DNA from: HIMB59 sp038124765
GTDB lineage: Bacteria; Pseudomonadota; Alphaproteobacteria; HIMB59
Assembly (NCBI GenBank): GCA_038124765.1
Contig: JAYPCO010000007.1
Location: forward strand, 1-40,651
DNA: 40,651 nucleotides
Reading direction: 5' to 3'
Shown: positions 1-8,805 of the stretch, in pieces
How the letters are laid out: each line of letters begins with the position of its first letter
Numbering within the stretch: position 1 is the first letter of the stretch
The notes under the pieces: model-generated
Database searches by the model: none
Told to the model about the DNA's origin: nothing
The model's input: only the letters and a program-made list of their open reading frames with translations
Program-made: the position numbers and the translations under genes

Positions 1-105
1 CAAAATTCAAAATCTTTTTTTGATATTCAACTGGGACCAAGGATTTTAAAGGCAGATACTGCCGTGGTAGCAGCATTAAGCTTAGTTTTTAGTTTTTTTT
101 CATAA
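1..105 (+). CDS. rsmE: 16S rRNA (uracil-1498-N3)-methyltransferase RsmE, C-terminal fragment
   Basis: Frame 1 is open from the window edge to the TAA at 103-105 and encodes 34 residues. They include LGPRILKADTAVVAALSL, which matches the conserved C-terminal SAM-binding/knot segment of RsmE (LGPRILR-ETA--AAL). RsmE methylates U1498 in the decoding region of 16S rRNA as a SPOUT-fold dimer. Only the tail is in the window, so the start and the rest of the protein cannot be judged. It reads in the same direction as coxB, 65 nt upstream of it. Confidence 0.75.
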   Translation, partial: QNSKSFFDIQLGPRILKADTAVVAALSLVFSFFS

Positions 106-170
106 AATACAAAGGTTTTCGCGACAACCTGTCAATATACTGACGAATAAAGATAATTAATATGTGAGCC
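106..170 (+). promoter_or_regulatory. Putative promoter/leader region of the cox operon
   Basis: This is the only non-coding stretch upstream of the long cox transcription unit. A TATACT hexamer at 136-141 could be a -10 element, but no clear TTGACA-type -35 is visible at the right distance. A short inverted repeat, AGGTT (113-117) and AACCT (126-130), frames a GC-richer loop and might be an operator or a small hairpin after rsmE. No good Shine-Dalgarno precedes the coxB ATG. This is inference from position and one hexamer only. Confidence 0.3.
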
Positions 171-1016
171 ATGAAATCAATTCTTGCAATCTTTTTTATA
201 TTTTTATCAAACAATTTATTTGCATCAGTCAAGGAATGGCAATTGAGCTTTCAAAATCCAGCGACTGACTTAATGCAAAAAGTAATTAGCTTACATAATG
301 GAATTCTTATTGTAATGACATTAGTTACAATTTTTGTTTTATTTTTGTTGTTCTATGTTTCTTTTAGATTCAGTGCAAAAAGAAACCCAAACCCAACTAC
401 AACTGCACATAATACTGTATTAGAAGTTTTATGGACTGCAATACCAATAGTCATTTTAGTAATCATTGCAATTCCATCATTTAGACTTTTGTATCAGCAA
501 GAAAAAAATGAAAATTATGATATGACAGTTAAAATCATTGGACACCAATGGTATTGGGAGTATGAGTATCCGGATCATGGTAATTTTTACTTTGAAAGTT
601 ATATGGTTCAAGATGAGGATCTTAAAGAAGGCGATTTAAGACTCTTGACGGTTGACAACCCACTTGTAATTCCTGCAAATAAAAACATTCAAATACTAAT
701 TACAGCGGGAGATGTATTACACAGCTGGGCTGTTCCTTCAATGGGATTAAAAACAGATGCAGTTCCTGGACGTTTAAATGAAACATGGGTAAACGTTAAA
801 GAACCAGGGACTTATAGAGGGATGTGTTCAGAGATTTGTGGAACAGGACATGGTTTCATGCCAATTGTTGTAAAAGTATTACCTGAAAATGAATTTATGG
901 CTTGGGCGAACCAGGCAAAAAATAACTACGCAGTCAATGAAGATATCGTAGTTAGTGAAGAAGAATTAGTAGTTTCAAAAAATAATCTTATCGAGATAGA
1001 GGAGAATAGCTTATGA
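171..1016 (+). CDS. coxB: Cytochrome c oxidase subunit II (aa3 type)
   Basis: Subunit II receives electrons from cytochrome c at its binuclear CuA centre and passes them to subunit I. The 281-aa product has an N-terminal signal sequence (about 1-19), two membrane helices (about 43-66 and 84-107) and a periplasmic cupredoxin domain. CuA ligands are all visible: His184, Cys219, Glu221, Cys223, His227 and Met230, within the motif CSEICGTGHGFM. The aromatic HQWYWEYEYP stretch at 125-134 is the usual electron-entry region. The length is normal, and there is no C-terminal cytochrome c domain, so this is not a caa3 enzyme. It is the first gene of the cox operon and overlaps coxA by four bases. Confidence 0.97.
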   Translation: MKSILAIFFIFLSNNLFASVKEWQLSFQNPATDLMQKVISLHNGILIVMTLVTIFVLFLLFYVSFRFSAKRNPNPTTTAHNTVLEVLWTAIPIVILVIIAIPSFRLLYQQEKNENYDMTVKIIGHQWYWEYEYPDHGNFYFESYMVQDEDLKEGDLRLLTVDNPLVIPANKNIQILITAGDVLHSWAVPSMGLKTDAVPGRLNETWVNVKEPGTYRGMCSEICGTGHGFMPIVVKVLPENEFMAWANQAKNNYAVNEDIVVSEEELVVSKNNLIEIEENSL

Positions 1017-2605
1017 GTTCGACAACCGCAGCAGCAGATCACCATGATCACAAACCAGGTTTTTTTGTTAGATGGTTTTTTTCAACAAACCATAAAGACA
1101 TTGGAACTTTATATTTAATATACGCAATTATTGCAGGTATTGTTGGTGGTACTCTCTCCGTCATTATGAGAATGGAGTTAGCTCACCCAGGTGTTGACGT
1201 TGTTGCAGATGGTCAAATGTGGAATGTAATTATTTCTGCCCATGGTTTGTTAATGATTTTCTTTGTAGTGATGCCTGCGCTTATTGGTGGTTTTGGTAAT
1301 TGGTTCATCCCATTGATGATCGGAGCTCCTGATATGGCATTTCCTCGACTTAATAACATTAGTTTCTGGTTATTAGTGCCTTCTTTGCTGCTAATTGTTG
1401 GTTCTATGTTTGTGGGATCAGGTGCCGGCACTGGTTGGACAATTTACCCACCGCTCAGTTCTATAACTGGACATAGTTCTCCCGCAGTTGATATGGCAAT
1501 TTTCTCACTACACCTTGCGGGTGCTTCATCAATTTTGGGTGCGGTTAATTTTATAACTACAATTTTAAATATGAGAGCGCCAGGGATGACTATGCATAAA
1601 ATGCCTTTATTTGTATGGGCAATGCTAGTTACTGCATTCTTATTGCTAACTGCTGTTCCTGTTCTCGGTGGAGCGATTACCATGTTGCTTACTGATAGAA
1701 ATTTTGGAACAACTTTCTTTAATCCAGCTGGCGGTGGAGATCCAATTCTTTTCCAACACCTATTTTGGTTTTTTGGCCATCCAGAAGTTTACATCATGAT
1801 TTTACCAGCTTTTGGAATTGTTTCACATATAGTTTCAACTTTCTCTAAAAAACCTGTTTTTGGATATTTAGGTATGGCTTATGCAATGGTTGCTATTGGT
1901 TTTATCGGATATGTTGTTTGGGCTCATCATATGTACACCGTAGGTTTTAGCGCAAATGTAAGAGCCTATTTTATGCTTGCTACCATCGTGATTGCTGTTC
2001 CTACAGGAATTAAGATTTTCAGTTGGATTGCTACCATGTGGGGAGGCTCAATCACATTCTCTACCCCTATGTTATTCTCATTAGGTTTTATCTTCTTATT
2101 TACTCTTGGAGGTGTAACAGGTGTAATTCTCGCTAATGCAGGTATTGATGTAGTACTTCACGATACTTACTATGTTGTAGCACACTTCCATTATGTATTA
2201 AGTATGGGTGCCGTCTTTGGAATATTTGCTGGTATTTATTACTGGTTTGCTAAAATGACTGGTAAAAACTACTCAGAATTTTTTGGTAAGTTACACTTTT
2301 GGCTTTTCTTTATCGGTGTAAACTTAACATTCTTCCCACAGCACTTCTTAGGTCTCTCTGGAATGCCAAGACGTATTCCTGACTATCCAGATGCATTTGC
2401 TGGATGGAATTATGTATCTTCAATTGGTTCTTATATTTCTTTTGCTTCTTTTATTATGTTTATCTTAGTTGTGATTTACGCTCTGTTAAAAGGTAAAAAA
2501 GCTGAAGCAAATCCATGGGGAGAGGGTGCAAAAACTTTAGAATGGACGCTTTCTTCACCTCCTCCATATCACCAATTTGAAACACTACCTGAAGTTAAAA
2601 ACTAA
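1013..2605 (+). CDS. coxA: Cytochrome c oxidase subunit I (A1-type haem-copper oxidase)
   Basis: This is the catalytic subunit that reduces oxygen to water and pumps protons, in the inner membrane. The 530-aa protein carries all metal ligands: haem a His77 and His393, haem a3 His391, and CuB His256, His305 and His306. Tyr260 is placed for the His-Tyr crosslink. GHPEVY (255-260) with Glu258, Asp107 at the D-channel mouth and Lys334 of the K-channel mark it as an A1-family proton pump. The start overlaps the coxB stop (ATGA), and a purine-rich Shine-Dalgarno (AGAGGAG, 998-1004) lies inside the end of coxB, so translation is probably coupled. Confidence 0.98.
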   Translation: MSSTTAAADHHDHKPGFFVRWFFSTNHKDIGTLYLIYAIIAGIVGGTLSVIMRMELAHPGVDVVADGQMWNVIISAHGLLMIFFVVMPALIGGFGNWFIPLMIGAPDMAFPRLNNISFWLLVPSLLLIVGSMFVGSGAGTGWTIYPPLSSITGHSSPAVDMAIFSLHLAGASSILGAVNFITTILNMRAPGMTMHKMPLFVWAMLVTAFLLLTAVPVLGGAITMLLTDRNFGTTFFNPAGGGDPILFQHLFWFFGHPEVYIMILPAFGIVSHIVSTFSKKPVFGYLGMAYAMVAIGFIGYVVWAHHMYTVGFSANVRAYFMLATIVIAVPTGIKIFSWIATMWGGSITFSTPMLFSLGFIFLFTLGGVTGVILANAGIDVVLHDTYYVVAHFHYVLSMGAVFGIFAGIYYWFAKMTGKNYSEFFGKLHFWLFFIGVNLTFFPQHFLGLSGMPRRIPDYPDAFAGWNYVSSIGSYISFASFIMFILVVIYALLKGKKAEANPWGEGAKTLEWTLSSPPPYHQFETLPEVKN

Positions 2606-2608
2606 TTT

Positions 2609-3538
2609 GTGTCTATAAAAAATAACCAAAAAGAAAAATTACTCTCAAGAGAGTGGGGTTTTTATAATTTTTTGGTTAATTTTTTAAAACAAATTTATGT
2701 TTTAATTAAGCCTGGTGTAATTTCACTTGTAATTTTCACAGCTCTTTGTGCTATGATTTTAGCCCCCTCAGATCAGAGTTTATATATCAAGGGTATTTCA
2801 TTAATTTTAATTGCTTTTGGTGCTTCAGGTTCGGCTATTCTAAATATGTGGCATGATAGAATAATTGACTCTAAGATGGACAGAACAAGGTTAAGACCCA
2901 TCCCTTCAGGAAATATTTCAGCTAACACTGCCTTGGCTATAGGTCTTGTATTCTCCTGTTTCTCTGTAATTCTACTCTTCTTTTTCGCTAATATTCAGGC
3001 ATCACTACTATTAGCGTTCACTATCCTTTACTATTCTGTTTTCTATACAATGTATTTAAAACACAAAACTTCTCAAAACATCGTAATTGGGGGTCTTGCT
3101 GGCGCACTACCGCCAGTTATAGCGTGGATTAGTATTTCAAGTGAGCAAATTATTTATCCTATTATATTATGTGCAATAATCTTTTTATGGACCCCGCCTC
3201 ATTCATGGGCTTTAGCTATTTATCGAAATCAAGACTATTCAAATGCAGATGTGCCTATGTATCCTGTAAAACATGGTATTAAGAAAACACTTTTCATGAT
3301 GAATATTTATACTGTTTTAATGATTGCTACTGTTAATCTATTATTCTTATTATCGCTAACAGGGATATTCTTCTTTATTACCTCTAATATTTTAAATGCC
3401 TATTTTGGTTTTAAACTTTATAAATTAAACATATCTGATAACACCAAAAAAGATGCAATTAAACTATTTGGATTTTCAATTTTATATTTATTTATGATAT
3501 TTACCCTAACAGTTATGGATAAATTTATTTTATTATGA
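2609..3538 (+). CDS. ctaB: Protohaem IX farnesyltransferase (haem O synthase)
   Basis: A UbiA-superfamily membrane prenyltransferase that adds a farnesyl group to haem b, making haem O, the precursor of haem A for the oxidase. The 309-aa product is rich in membrane helices. It has the first Asp-rich motif (Asn79, Asp83, Asp87, followed by MDRTRLRP) and a second one in HSWALAIYRNQDYSNADVP, both typical of CtaB/COX10. The start is GTG three bases after the coxA stop; no Shine-Dalgarno is obvious, so translation may depend on coxA. Its TGA overlaps the ATG of the small coxF gene. Confidence 0.95.
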   Translation: MSIKNNQKEKLLSREWGFYNFLVNFLKQIYVLIKPGVISLVIFTALCAMILAPSDQSLYIKGISLILIAFGASGSAILNMWHDRIIDSKMDRTRLRPIPSGNISANTALAIGLVFSCFSVILLFFFANIQASLLLAFTILYYSVFYTMYLKHKTSQNIVIGGLAGALPPVIAWISISSEQIIYPIILCAIIFLWTPPHSWALAIYRNQDYSNADVPMYPVKHGIKKTLFMMNIYTVLMIATVNLLFLLSLTGIFFFITSNILNAYFGFKLYKLNISDNTKKDAIKLFGFSILYLFMIFTLTVMDKFILL

Positions 3539-3636
3539 AAAAAAAAAATAAAAACTTACTAATCCTTTTTATACTTTGTGCCTTTGCTCTAGGTTTTTAT
3601 TTAACGACAATTTTTAGAATTAAAACTGGTTTTTGA
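3535..3636 (+). CDS. coxF: CoxF-like small membrane protein of the cox operon
   Basis: A 33-residue ORF fits exactly between ctaB and ctaG. Its ATG (3535) overlaps the ctaB stop by four bases, and its TGA (3634-3636) overlaps the TTG start of ctaG by four bases. The product has a Lys-rich N-terminus (MKKKNKN), one hydrophobic helix (about 8-26) and a basic tail. Alphaproteobacterial cox operons carry a short single-helix gene called coxF at this position, between ctaB and ctaG. Position, size and topology support the name; sequence identity cannot be checked here. It probably acts in oxidase assembly, but its role is not established. Exact tiling with both neighbours argues that it is translated. 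Confidence 0.75.
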   Translation: MKKKNKNLLILFILCAFALGFYLTTIFRIKTGF

Positions 3637-4166
3637 AAGTTTCTAATAAATTTAAAACACTAGTATCACTAGTTTCTGTTTTATTTTTTATGATCGGTTT
3701 AGTCTATTTTTCTGTCCCACTTTATAAATTATTTTGTGATATCACTGGCTTTCAAGGTTTTAATGATAAAGCTATGAATGAGAATAATAACCAAGACTCT
3801 ATGGGTAAATTGGAGTTCAATGTGATATTTGCTGCTCAGGTAGACGATACACTTGATTGGCAGTTTGAAGCCCCGTCTAAAATGATAATTCATGAGGGAA
3901 TTAAGTATGATGTTCTATTCAAGGCAAAAAATAACACTATGCAAGAAAGTACAGGGACTTCTATATTTAATGTTCTTCCCCCTAAAATAGGCCCATATTT
4001 GTTTAAAATTGAGTGCTTTTGCTTTCAAGACCAAACTATCAAGCCAAATGAAGTAGTGGAGTTTCCAGTGACTTTTTACATAGATCCCTTAATTGTTGAT
4101 GACCCGGAGGCAAGTAGGGTAAAGAATGTCACTTTGTCATATACCTTTTTCCCCAAAAATGAATGA
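3633..4166 (+). CDS. ctaG: Cytochrome c oxidase assembly protein CtaG/Cox11
   Basis: Copper chaperone that delivers Cu to the CuB site of subunit I from the periplasmic face. The 177-aa protein has one N-terminal membrane helix (about 9-28), then VPLYKLFCDITGF (28-40) with the conserved Cys35, and a beta domain. The copper motif CFCF (Cys128, Cys130) sits after FNVLPPKIGPYLFKIE as in Cox11. The start is TTG and overlaps the coxF stop (TTGA), which suggests translational coupling. Length and motif order are normal. Confidence 0.94.
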   Translation: MKVSNKFKTLVSLVSVLFFMIGLVYFSVPLYKLFCDITGFQGFNDKAMNENNNQDSMGKLEFNVIFAAQVDDTLDWQFEAPSKMIIHEGIKYDVLFKAKNNTMQESTGTSIFNVLPPKIGPYLFKIECFCFQDQTIKPNEVVEFPVTFYIDPLIVDDPEASRVKNVTLSYTFFPKNE

Positions 4167-4179
4167 AATAGCAACTTAA

Positions 4180-5022
4180 ATGGTAGATCTAGTTTTTAAA
4201 GATTCAAATAAAAAACAACCATACCACTTGGTTAATCCAAGCCCATGGCCGATCGTAGGTGCATTCTCAGCATTGTTTTTAGTTTCAGGTGGAATTTTAT
4301 ATATGCACTATGAAATGCTATGGCCAGCTATTATTGGTTTTGCCCTTATCCTTTTTACAATGTTGATGTGGTGGAGAGATATTGTCAAAGAAAGCACTTT
4401 TCTAAAAGTACATAACTCTATTACTGAAATTGGCCTTCGTTACGGTATGGCTCTTTTTATAACTTCAGAAGTAATGTTCTTTGTTGCCTTCTTTTGGGCC
4501 TTCTTTGATGCCAGTCTCTTACCAAAAGCTTTTATCCAAGAATACAAAGATGTTTTTACAGGAACCTTTGGAATTGGCGTTTGGCCTCCAGAGGGCATTG
4601 AGACTTTTGATCCACTTGATATCCCGTATTTAAATACTTTAATTTTACTACTCTCAGGAACAACTTGCACATGGGCTCATCATGCTGTGCGAGAGGGTAA
4701 TAATAAGGAAGCAATTCAAGGATTGGTTCTGACTGTTATTCTGGGAGCGATCTTTTCTCTTCTTCAAGCTTATGAGTATCATCATGCTTCTTTTGGATTT
4801 ACTGAAGGAATTTATCCTTCTACTTTTTATATGGCTACTGGCTTCCATGGCTTCCATGTCTTAGTTGGTACTATATTCTTATTCGTTTGTTTAATGAGAG
4901 CAAAAAAAGGTCACTTAACCCCTGATAGACACTTTGGCTTTGAAGCGGCTGCATGGTATTGGCATTTTGTTGATGTCGTATGGCTATTCTTGTATATCTG
5001 TGTTTATTGGTGGGGTAGATAA
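4180..5022 (+). CDS. coxC: Cytochrome c oxidase subunit III
   Basis: Seven-helix structural subunit that stabilises the oxidase and proton uptake by subunit I. The 280-aa product starts with the family-typical HLVNPSPWPIVGAFSAL and contains the conserved block GFHGFHVLVGT and a C-terminal WHFVDVVWLFLY segment. There is an ATG start 13 nt after ctaG with no strong Shine-Dalgarno. It lies after the assembly genes, as usual in alphaproteobacteria, and its end overlaps the start of the DUF983 gene. Confidence 0.97.
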   Translation: MVDLVFKDSNKKQPYHLVNPSPWPIVGAFSALFLVSGGILYMHYEMLWPAIIGFALILFTMLMWWRDIVKESTFLKVHNSITEIGLRYGMALFITSEVMFFVAFFWAFFDASLLPKAFIQEYKDVFTGTFGIGVWPPEGIETFDPLDIPYLNTLILLLSGTTCTWAHHAVREGNNKEAIQGLVLTVILGAIFSLLQAYEYHHASFGFTEGIYPSTFYMATGFHGFHVLVGTIFLFVCLMRAKKGHLTPDRHFGFEAAAWYWHFVDVVWLFLYICVYWWGR

Positions 5023-5359
5023 GATTTACGCCTCTCTTTCTAATACTGTTTTTTCTAACAAATGCCCTAATTGTGGTATAGGTAATCTTTATAAAACAGG
5101 GTTACAAGTTAATGATAATTGTGAAAGCTGTGACTTGTTATTAAAAGACCACGACTGTGGTGATGGTCCAGCGGTTTTTGGAATTTTTATTCTAGGTTTT
5201 ATTATAATTCCATTAGCTATTGTGATAGATGTCAAATTCAGCCCTCCATACTTATTTCATATTATTGTTTGGCCATTTATCGTTCTTTTTTCTACATTTT
5301 TTTTGCTTAGAAAAATTAAAAGTTACTTCATTTACAAGAAGTTCATCCATCACCATTGA
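5000..5359 (+). CDS. DUF983 family membrane protein
   Basis: A small protein with a zinc-ribbon-like pair (CPNCG and CESC) followed by the family signature DGPAVFGIFILGF and two hydrophobic helices. DUF983 genes usually sit between coxC and surf1 in alphaproteobacteria, and a role in oxidase assembly is often assumed but not shown. The start is uncertain. An in-frame ATG at 4934 would overlap coxC by 89 bases; the in-frame GTG at 5000 gives a shorter overlap and begins nearer to the first conserved cysteine, so it is preferred. The stop overlaps the surf1 start. Confidence 0.85.
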   Translation: MFIGGVDKIYASLSNTVFSNKCPNCGIGNLYKTGLQVNDNCESCDLLLKDHDCGDGPAVFGIFILGFIIIPLAIVIDVKFSPPYLFHIIVWPFIVLFSTFFLLRKIKSYFIYKKFIHHH

Positions 5360-6024
5360 GTAAAAAAACTATAACATTAGTTTTTTTATTTATTTCGTTG
5401 GTTACTTTTTTATTAGGGATATGGCAATTGTATCGTTTAGATTGGAAAAACGATTTAATTAAAAGCATAAATCAATCTATTACTGATCCGTCTCAATTTA
5501 ATGTTAATAATAGTTATAATCAGTTAACAGCTTTAATATTGAATGAAAATTTTACTATTCTAGATAAACCAATTTATTTAGAGTCTAAAACCTATCTAGG
5601 AAATACGGGTTATAATCTCATTTATCCTTTACTCTATAAGAATAAGTTATTTAGCATCATTAATTTAGGATGGTACAAAGACAAGAATAATAAATATCAA
5701 GAACTTAATCATCTCTTTAAAAATTTTAATGATATAAAAGTTTATGTTAGAGATTTTAATTCAGAAAAAGGTTTTTTTATCCCTGAAAATGATATTGAGA
5801 ATAATGTTTGGTTTTCTGTTATGAAAAAAGACTTAGAGCAATATTTAGGCGAAATTTTTCCTTCTCAATACTATTTTATAGTTATAGATGAAAGAATTAA
5901 TCTTTATAATTTAAATCCATTAGTTTATCTTAAAAATAATCACTTAAATTACTCAATTACTTGGTTTTTATTGAGTTTATCTAGCGTAGTGATGTTGCTA
6001 ATTATAAGAAGAAGAAATGAATAG
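5356..6024 (+). CDS. surf1: SURF1 family cytochrome oxidase biogenesis protein
   Basis: SURF1/Shy1 proteins help insert haem A into subunit I. The 222-aa product shows the family's topology: an N-terminal helix followed by LGIWQLYRLDWK, a periplasmic domain with GYNLIYPLLY and INLGWYK, and a C-terminal helix (about 197-216). The start is TTG, overlapping the DUF983 stop by four bases. It is the last clear oxidase gene of the operon. The N-terminal motif GxWQxxRxxWK is conserved in the family. Confidence 0.9.
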   Translation: MSKKTITLVFLFISLVTFLLGIWQLYRLDWKNDLIKSINQSITDPSQFNVNNSYNQLTALILNENFTILDKPIYLESKTYLGNTGYNLIYPLLYKNKLFSIINLGWYKDKNNKYQELNHLFKNFNDIKVYVRDFNSEKGFFIPENDIENNVWFSVMKKDLEQYLGEIFPSQYYFIVIDERINLYNLNPLVYLKNNHLNYSITWFLLSLSSVVMLLIIRRRNE

Positions 6025-7453
6025 TTTAAAACAAGCATTTAAAAATTATTACCTACTTAACGACATTAGTGGAATTTTATTTTGGGATAACGCAACAAAC
6101 CTACCTTCTAAAAGTGTTGAAGCAAGATCTGAACAAATGTCAATACTATCAGATTACATTGATCGAGTTCTTAGATCTAATGATTTACTAACTGAAATTA
6201 ACTCGGTTAATCCATCTAATTTGACTGAAAAAGATCAGAAAAACCTTAGTTTGATGAAAAATATTGTTAAAAGAGAAAATGCCGTTGATCCTTTGTTAAA
6301 ATCAAAATTAGTTAAAAAAAAATTAAGTTGTGAGCACCTTTGGAGAGAAGCGAGAGAAAATAATAACTCCTCAATAATTGAAAAAGATTTCAATGATTTA
6401 TTAGAATTGGCGCATGAAGAGTCAGAGCAAATTTCATTTGCTACTAAACTCAGCCCTTATGATGCTTTAATATCAAAATATGATATAGACTATGATAGTA
6501 ATAAAATCGATCAAGTATTTGAAATTATTAAAACCCAGTTAATTCCTCAGTATTTAGATGCAGAAAAAATTACCAGCCCATATATTTATTCGTCTAACTT
6601 TGATGAAAAAAAGATACTAGAACAAATCAAAATCAAACTTAGTAAACTTAATTTTGATTTTAACAGGGGTAGGATTGATCAATCTCATCATCCTTTTTGT
6701 GGAGGAGCAACAGAGGATGTAAGAATTACAACTAGATTTGAAAATAATATATTAGAGACTTTGTCAGCTTTGTTTCATGAAACGGGCCACGGGGTGTATG
6801 AACAGTTTCGACCTAAAAATTATTTATATGAACCAATTGGGCAATCGAGAAGCTTGAGCGTCCATGAAAGTCAGTCTTTGTTTTATGAAAATCATATTTT
6901 TAAATCTAAAGGATATTTTAATACTATTAAAACGTTATTTGACAATCCTGAAGATTTAGAAAAATCTTTTATTGATCACTATCATAAAATTAGAATCAAT
7001 CCTATTAGGGTAAGCTCAGATGAATTTTCTTACCCGATTCATGTATTCATACGATACGAGATAGAAAAAATAATATTCACACAAAAAATCAATTTTAAAG
7101 ATATTAGAAATCTTTGGAATAAGTATTACAAAGAATTTTTGGCTATTGATCTAACCTCTGACTCTGTGGGTGTGTTGCAAGATATTCATTGGTATGAGGG
7201 AATATTTGGCTATTTCCCAACTTATGCACTTGGTGCAATGACAGCCTCGCAGCTGAAGTTTAATTGTGCACAATATGATGCATTTTTAAATGAACCCAAC
7301 GATGATAATGCTCAAAATATTGCCAAATGGCTTAATTCAAATATACATCAAAACGGTTCTTTATATTCCTCTGATGAAATGTTAAAAAACATATCCGGAG
7401 AAACTTTAAACTCTAGTTACTACTTAAAACATTTAACAAGTCGTTTTTTTTAA
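6017..7453 (+). CDS. Metallocarboxypeptidase Taq (peptidase family M32)
   Basis: Cytosolic zinc carboxypeptidase that removes C-terminal residues from peptides. The 478-aa protein has the M32 motifs in order: HPF (225-227), DVRITTRF, HETGH (254-258, the HEXXH zinc site), HESQ (283-286, giving the third ligand Glu284), IRYEIE and GVLQDIHW. Length matches the family (about 500 aa). The ATG overlaps the surf1 stop by eight bases, so it is transcribed and probably translated with the cox genes. An M32 peptidase is not a usual member of cox operons. Its base composition is like that of its neighbours, so nothing suggests recent transfer. Confidence 0.95.
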   Translation: MNSLKQAFKNYYLLNDISGILFWDNATNLPSKSVEARSEQMSILSDYIDRVLRSNDLLTEINSVNPSNLTEKDQKNLSLMKNIVKRENAVDPLLKSKLVKKKLSCEHLWREARENNNSSIIEKDFNDLLELAHEESEQISFATKLSPYDALISKYDIDYDSNKIDQVFEIIKTQLIPQYLDAEKITSPYIYSSNFDEKKILEQIKIKLSKLNFDFNRGRIDQSHHPFCGGATEDVRITTRFENNILETLSALFHETGHGVYEQFRPKNYLYEPIGQSRSLSVHESQSLFYENHIFKSKGYFNTIKTLFDNPEDLEKSFIDHYHKIRINPIRVSSDEFSYPIHVFIRYEIEKIIFTQKINFKDIRNLWNKYYKEFLAIDLTSDSVGVLQDIHWYEGIFGYFPTYALGAMTASQLKFNCAQYDAFLNEPNDDNAQNIAKWLNSNIHQNGSLYSSDEMLKNISGETLNSSYYLKHLTSRFF

Positions 7454-8805
7454 TGAATTATATTAGCACCAGAAATAACCAGCAATTTTTTGATGCAGAT
7501 CAGGTTCTTAATTTAGGTTTAGCTCCTGACGGGGGACTTTTTGTTCCTACGGAATTTCCCCTTTTTAATATTGATAAAATCAATCAATTAAAAGGAAAGT
7601 CCTACCATCAAATTGCTTACTTTATTCTTGAGCCATTTTTAAAAGATATTTTTAATGAATCGGAAATAGAGTTAATAATAGAAAGTGCTTATGCTAATTT
7701 TGATGAGGGTATTATTTCCATTACCCCAATTGGTAAAAATAGCTTATTAAATCTTTTTCACGGTCCAACCTTTGCTTTTAAAGATTATGCCATGTGTTTG
7801 CTTGCAAAAATTTATGAGTTTTATTTAAAAAAAAATAATAAAAAACTTGTCATTGTAGGAGCTACTTCTGGAGATACAGGCTCGGCTGCTATTCAAGCAT
7901 TCAAAGGTATTGAGAACATAAAAATATTTATTCTTCACCCTCATAATTCTACCTCTCTTTTTCAAAGAAAACAGATGACAACTAGCGGTGCGAATAATGT
8001 ATTTAATATTGCACTTCATGGTTCTTTTGATGATTGTCAAACCTTAGTCAAAAAAGTTTTTCGCGATGAAAAATTAAATAAACTTCATAATTTTACCGCC
8101 ATTAATTCAATAAACTGGTTTAGGATTTTACCGCAGTCAGTTTATTATGCCTGGTCCTACTTAAACTATGGTCAAAAAAACTTTGTTGTTCCAAGTGGAA
8201 ATTTTGGAAATGTTTATTCAGCTTATTTATTAAAGAAAATGGGATTCCCAATTGATAAATTAGTAGTGGCATCTAACGAAAATAATATTTTACATCGAAT
8301 AATTAAGAATAATGACCTAACTTTAAATGAAGTTATAAAAACAAATAGTCCGAGTATGGATATACTTATTTCTAGTAACTTTGAAAGGCTCCTATCAGAG
8401 TTTCTTGGACCAATTGAAACTGATACTCTTTACCAGTCCATAATTCTCAATAAGCATAACAAACACCTAAATACTACTGTTCATAATCAATTATTAAAAA
8501 ACTTTATTTCAGAATCATGCAATTCAAATGAGGTATTAGAACAAATAAAAAAGACTTGTGATGAATTCGGAGTAGTCATCGATCCTCATACAGCTGTGGG
8601 TGTTCGATGTGCTGAAAAATTAAACTTGGAAGACTTTATGTGTCTAGCTTGCGCCCATCCTGTTAAATTCCAAGAAACTGTAAAAAAAGCATTAAATGTT
8701 GAAACTACATTTGATAAGGATTTTAATTTTAATAACTCAGAAGTTTTTGATGAATTAGAGAATAATTATGATCTATTAAAGGAGTATATAATAAATAATG
8801 GCTAA
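7453..8805 (+). CDS. thrC: Threonine synthase
   Basis: PLP enzyme converting O-phospho-L-homoserine to threonine. The 450-aa product has the PLP-lysine motif in HGPTFAFKDYA (Lys110), the phosphate-binding VGATSGDTGSAAI and PSGNFGNVYSAY. Its length is that of the longer class of threonine synthases found in proteobacteria and fungi. The stop of the M32 gene and the thrC start share one base (TAATG). The partner homoserine kinase gene thrB lies 1.7 kb away on the other strand, so both last steps of threonine synthesis are in this window. Confidence 0.96.
   Translation: MNYISTRNNQQFFDADQVLNLGLAPDGGLFVPTEFPLFNIDKINQLKGKSYHQIAYFILEPFLKDIFNESEIELIIESAYANFDEGIISITPIGKNSLLNLFHGPTFAFKDYAMCLLAKIYEFYLKKNNKKLVIVGATSGDTGSAAIQAFKGIENIKIFILHPHNSTSLFQRKQMTTSGANNVFNIALHGSFDDCQTLVKKVFRDEKLNKLHNFTAINSINWFRILPQSVYYAWSYLNYGQKNFVVPSGNFGNVYSAYLLKKMGFPIDKLVVASNENNILHRIIKNNDLTLNEVIKTNSPSMDILISSNFERLLSEFLGPIETDTLYQSIILNKHNKHLNTTVHNQLLKNFISESCNSNEVLEQIKKTCDEFGVVIDPHTAVGVRCAEKLNLEDFMCLACAHPVKFQETVKKALNVETTFDKDFNFNNSEVFDELENNYDLLKEYIINNG

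Noticed and set aside
1213..1683. Open frames on the minus strand inside coxA
   Set aside because: They are antisense to the strongly conserved coxA, lack any family motif, and arise from its codon use.
4934..4999. ATG at 4934 as start of the DUF983 gene
   Set aside because: It would make 89 bases of overlap with coxC, encoding residues without family similarity; GTG 5000 is more likely, although not proven.
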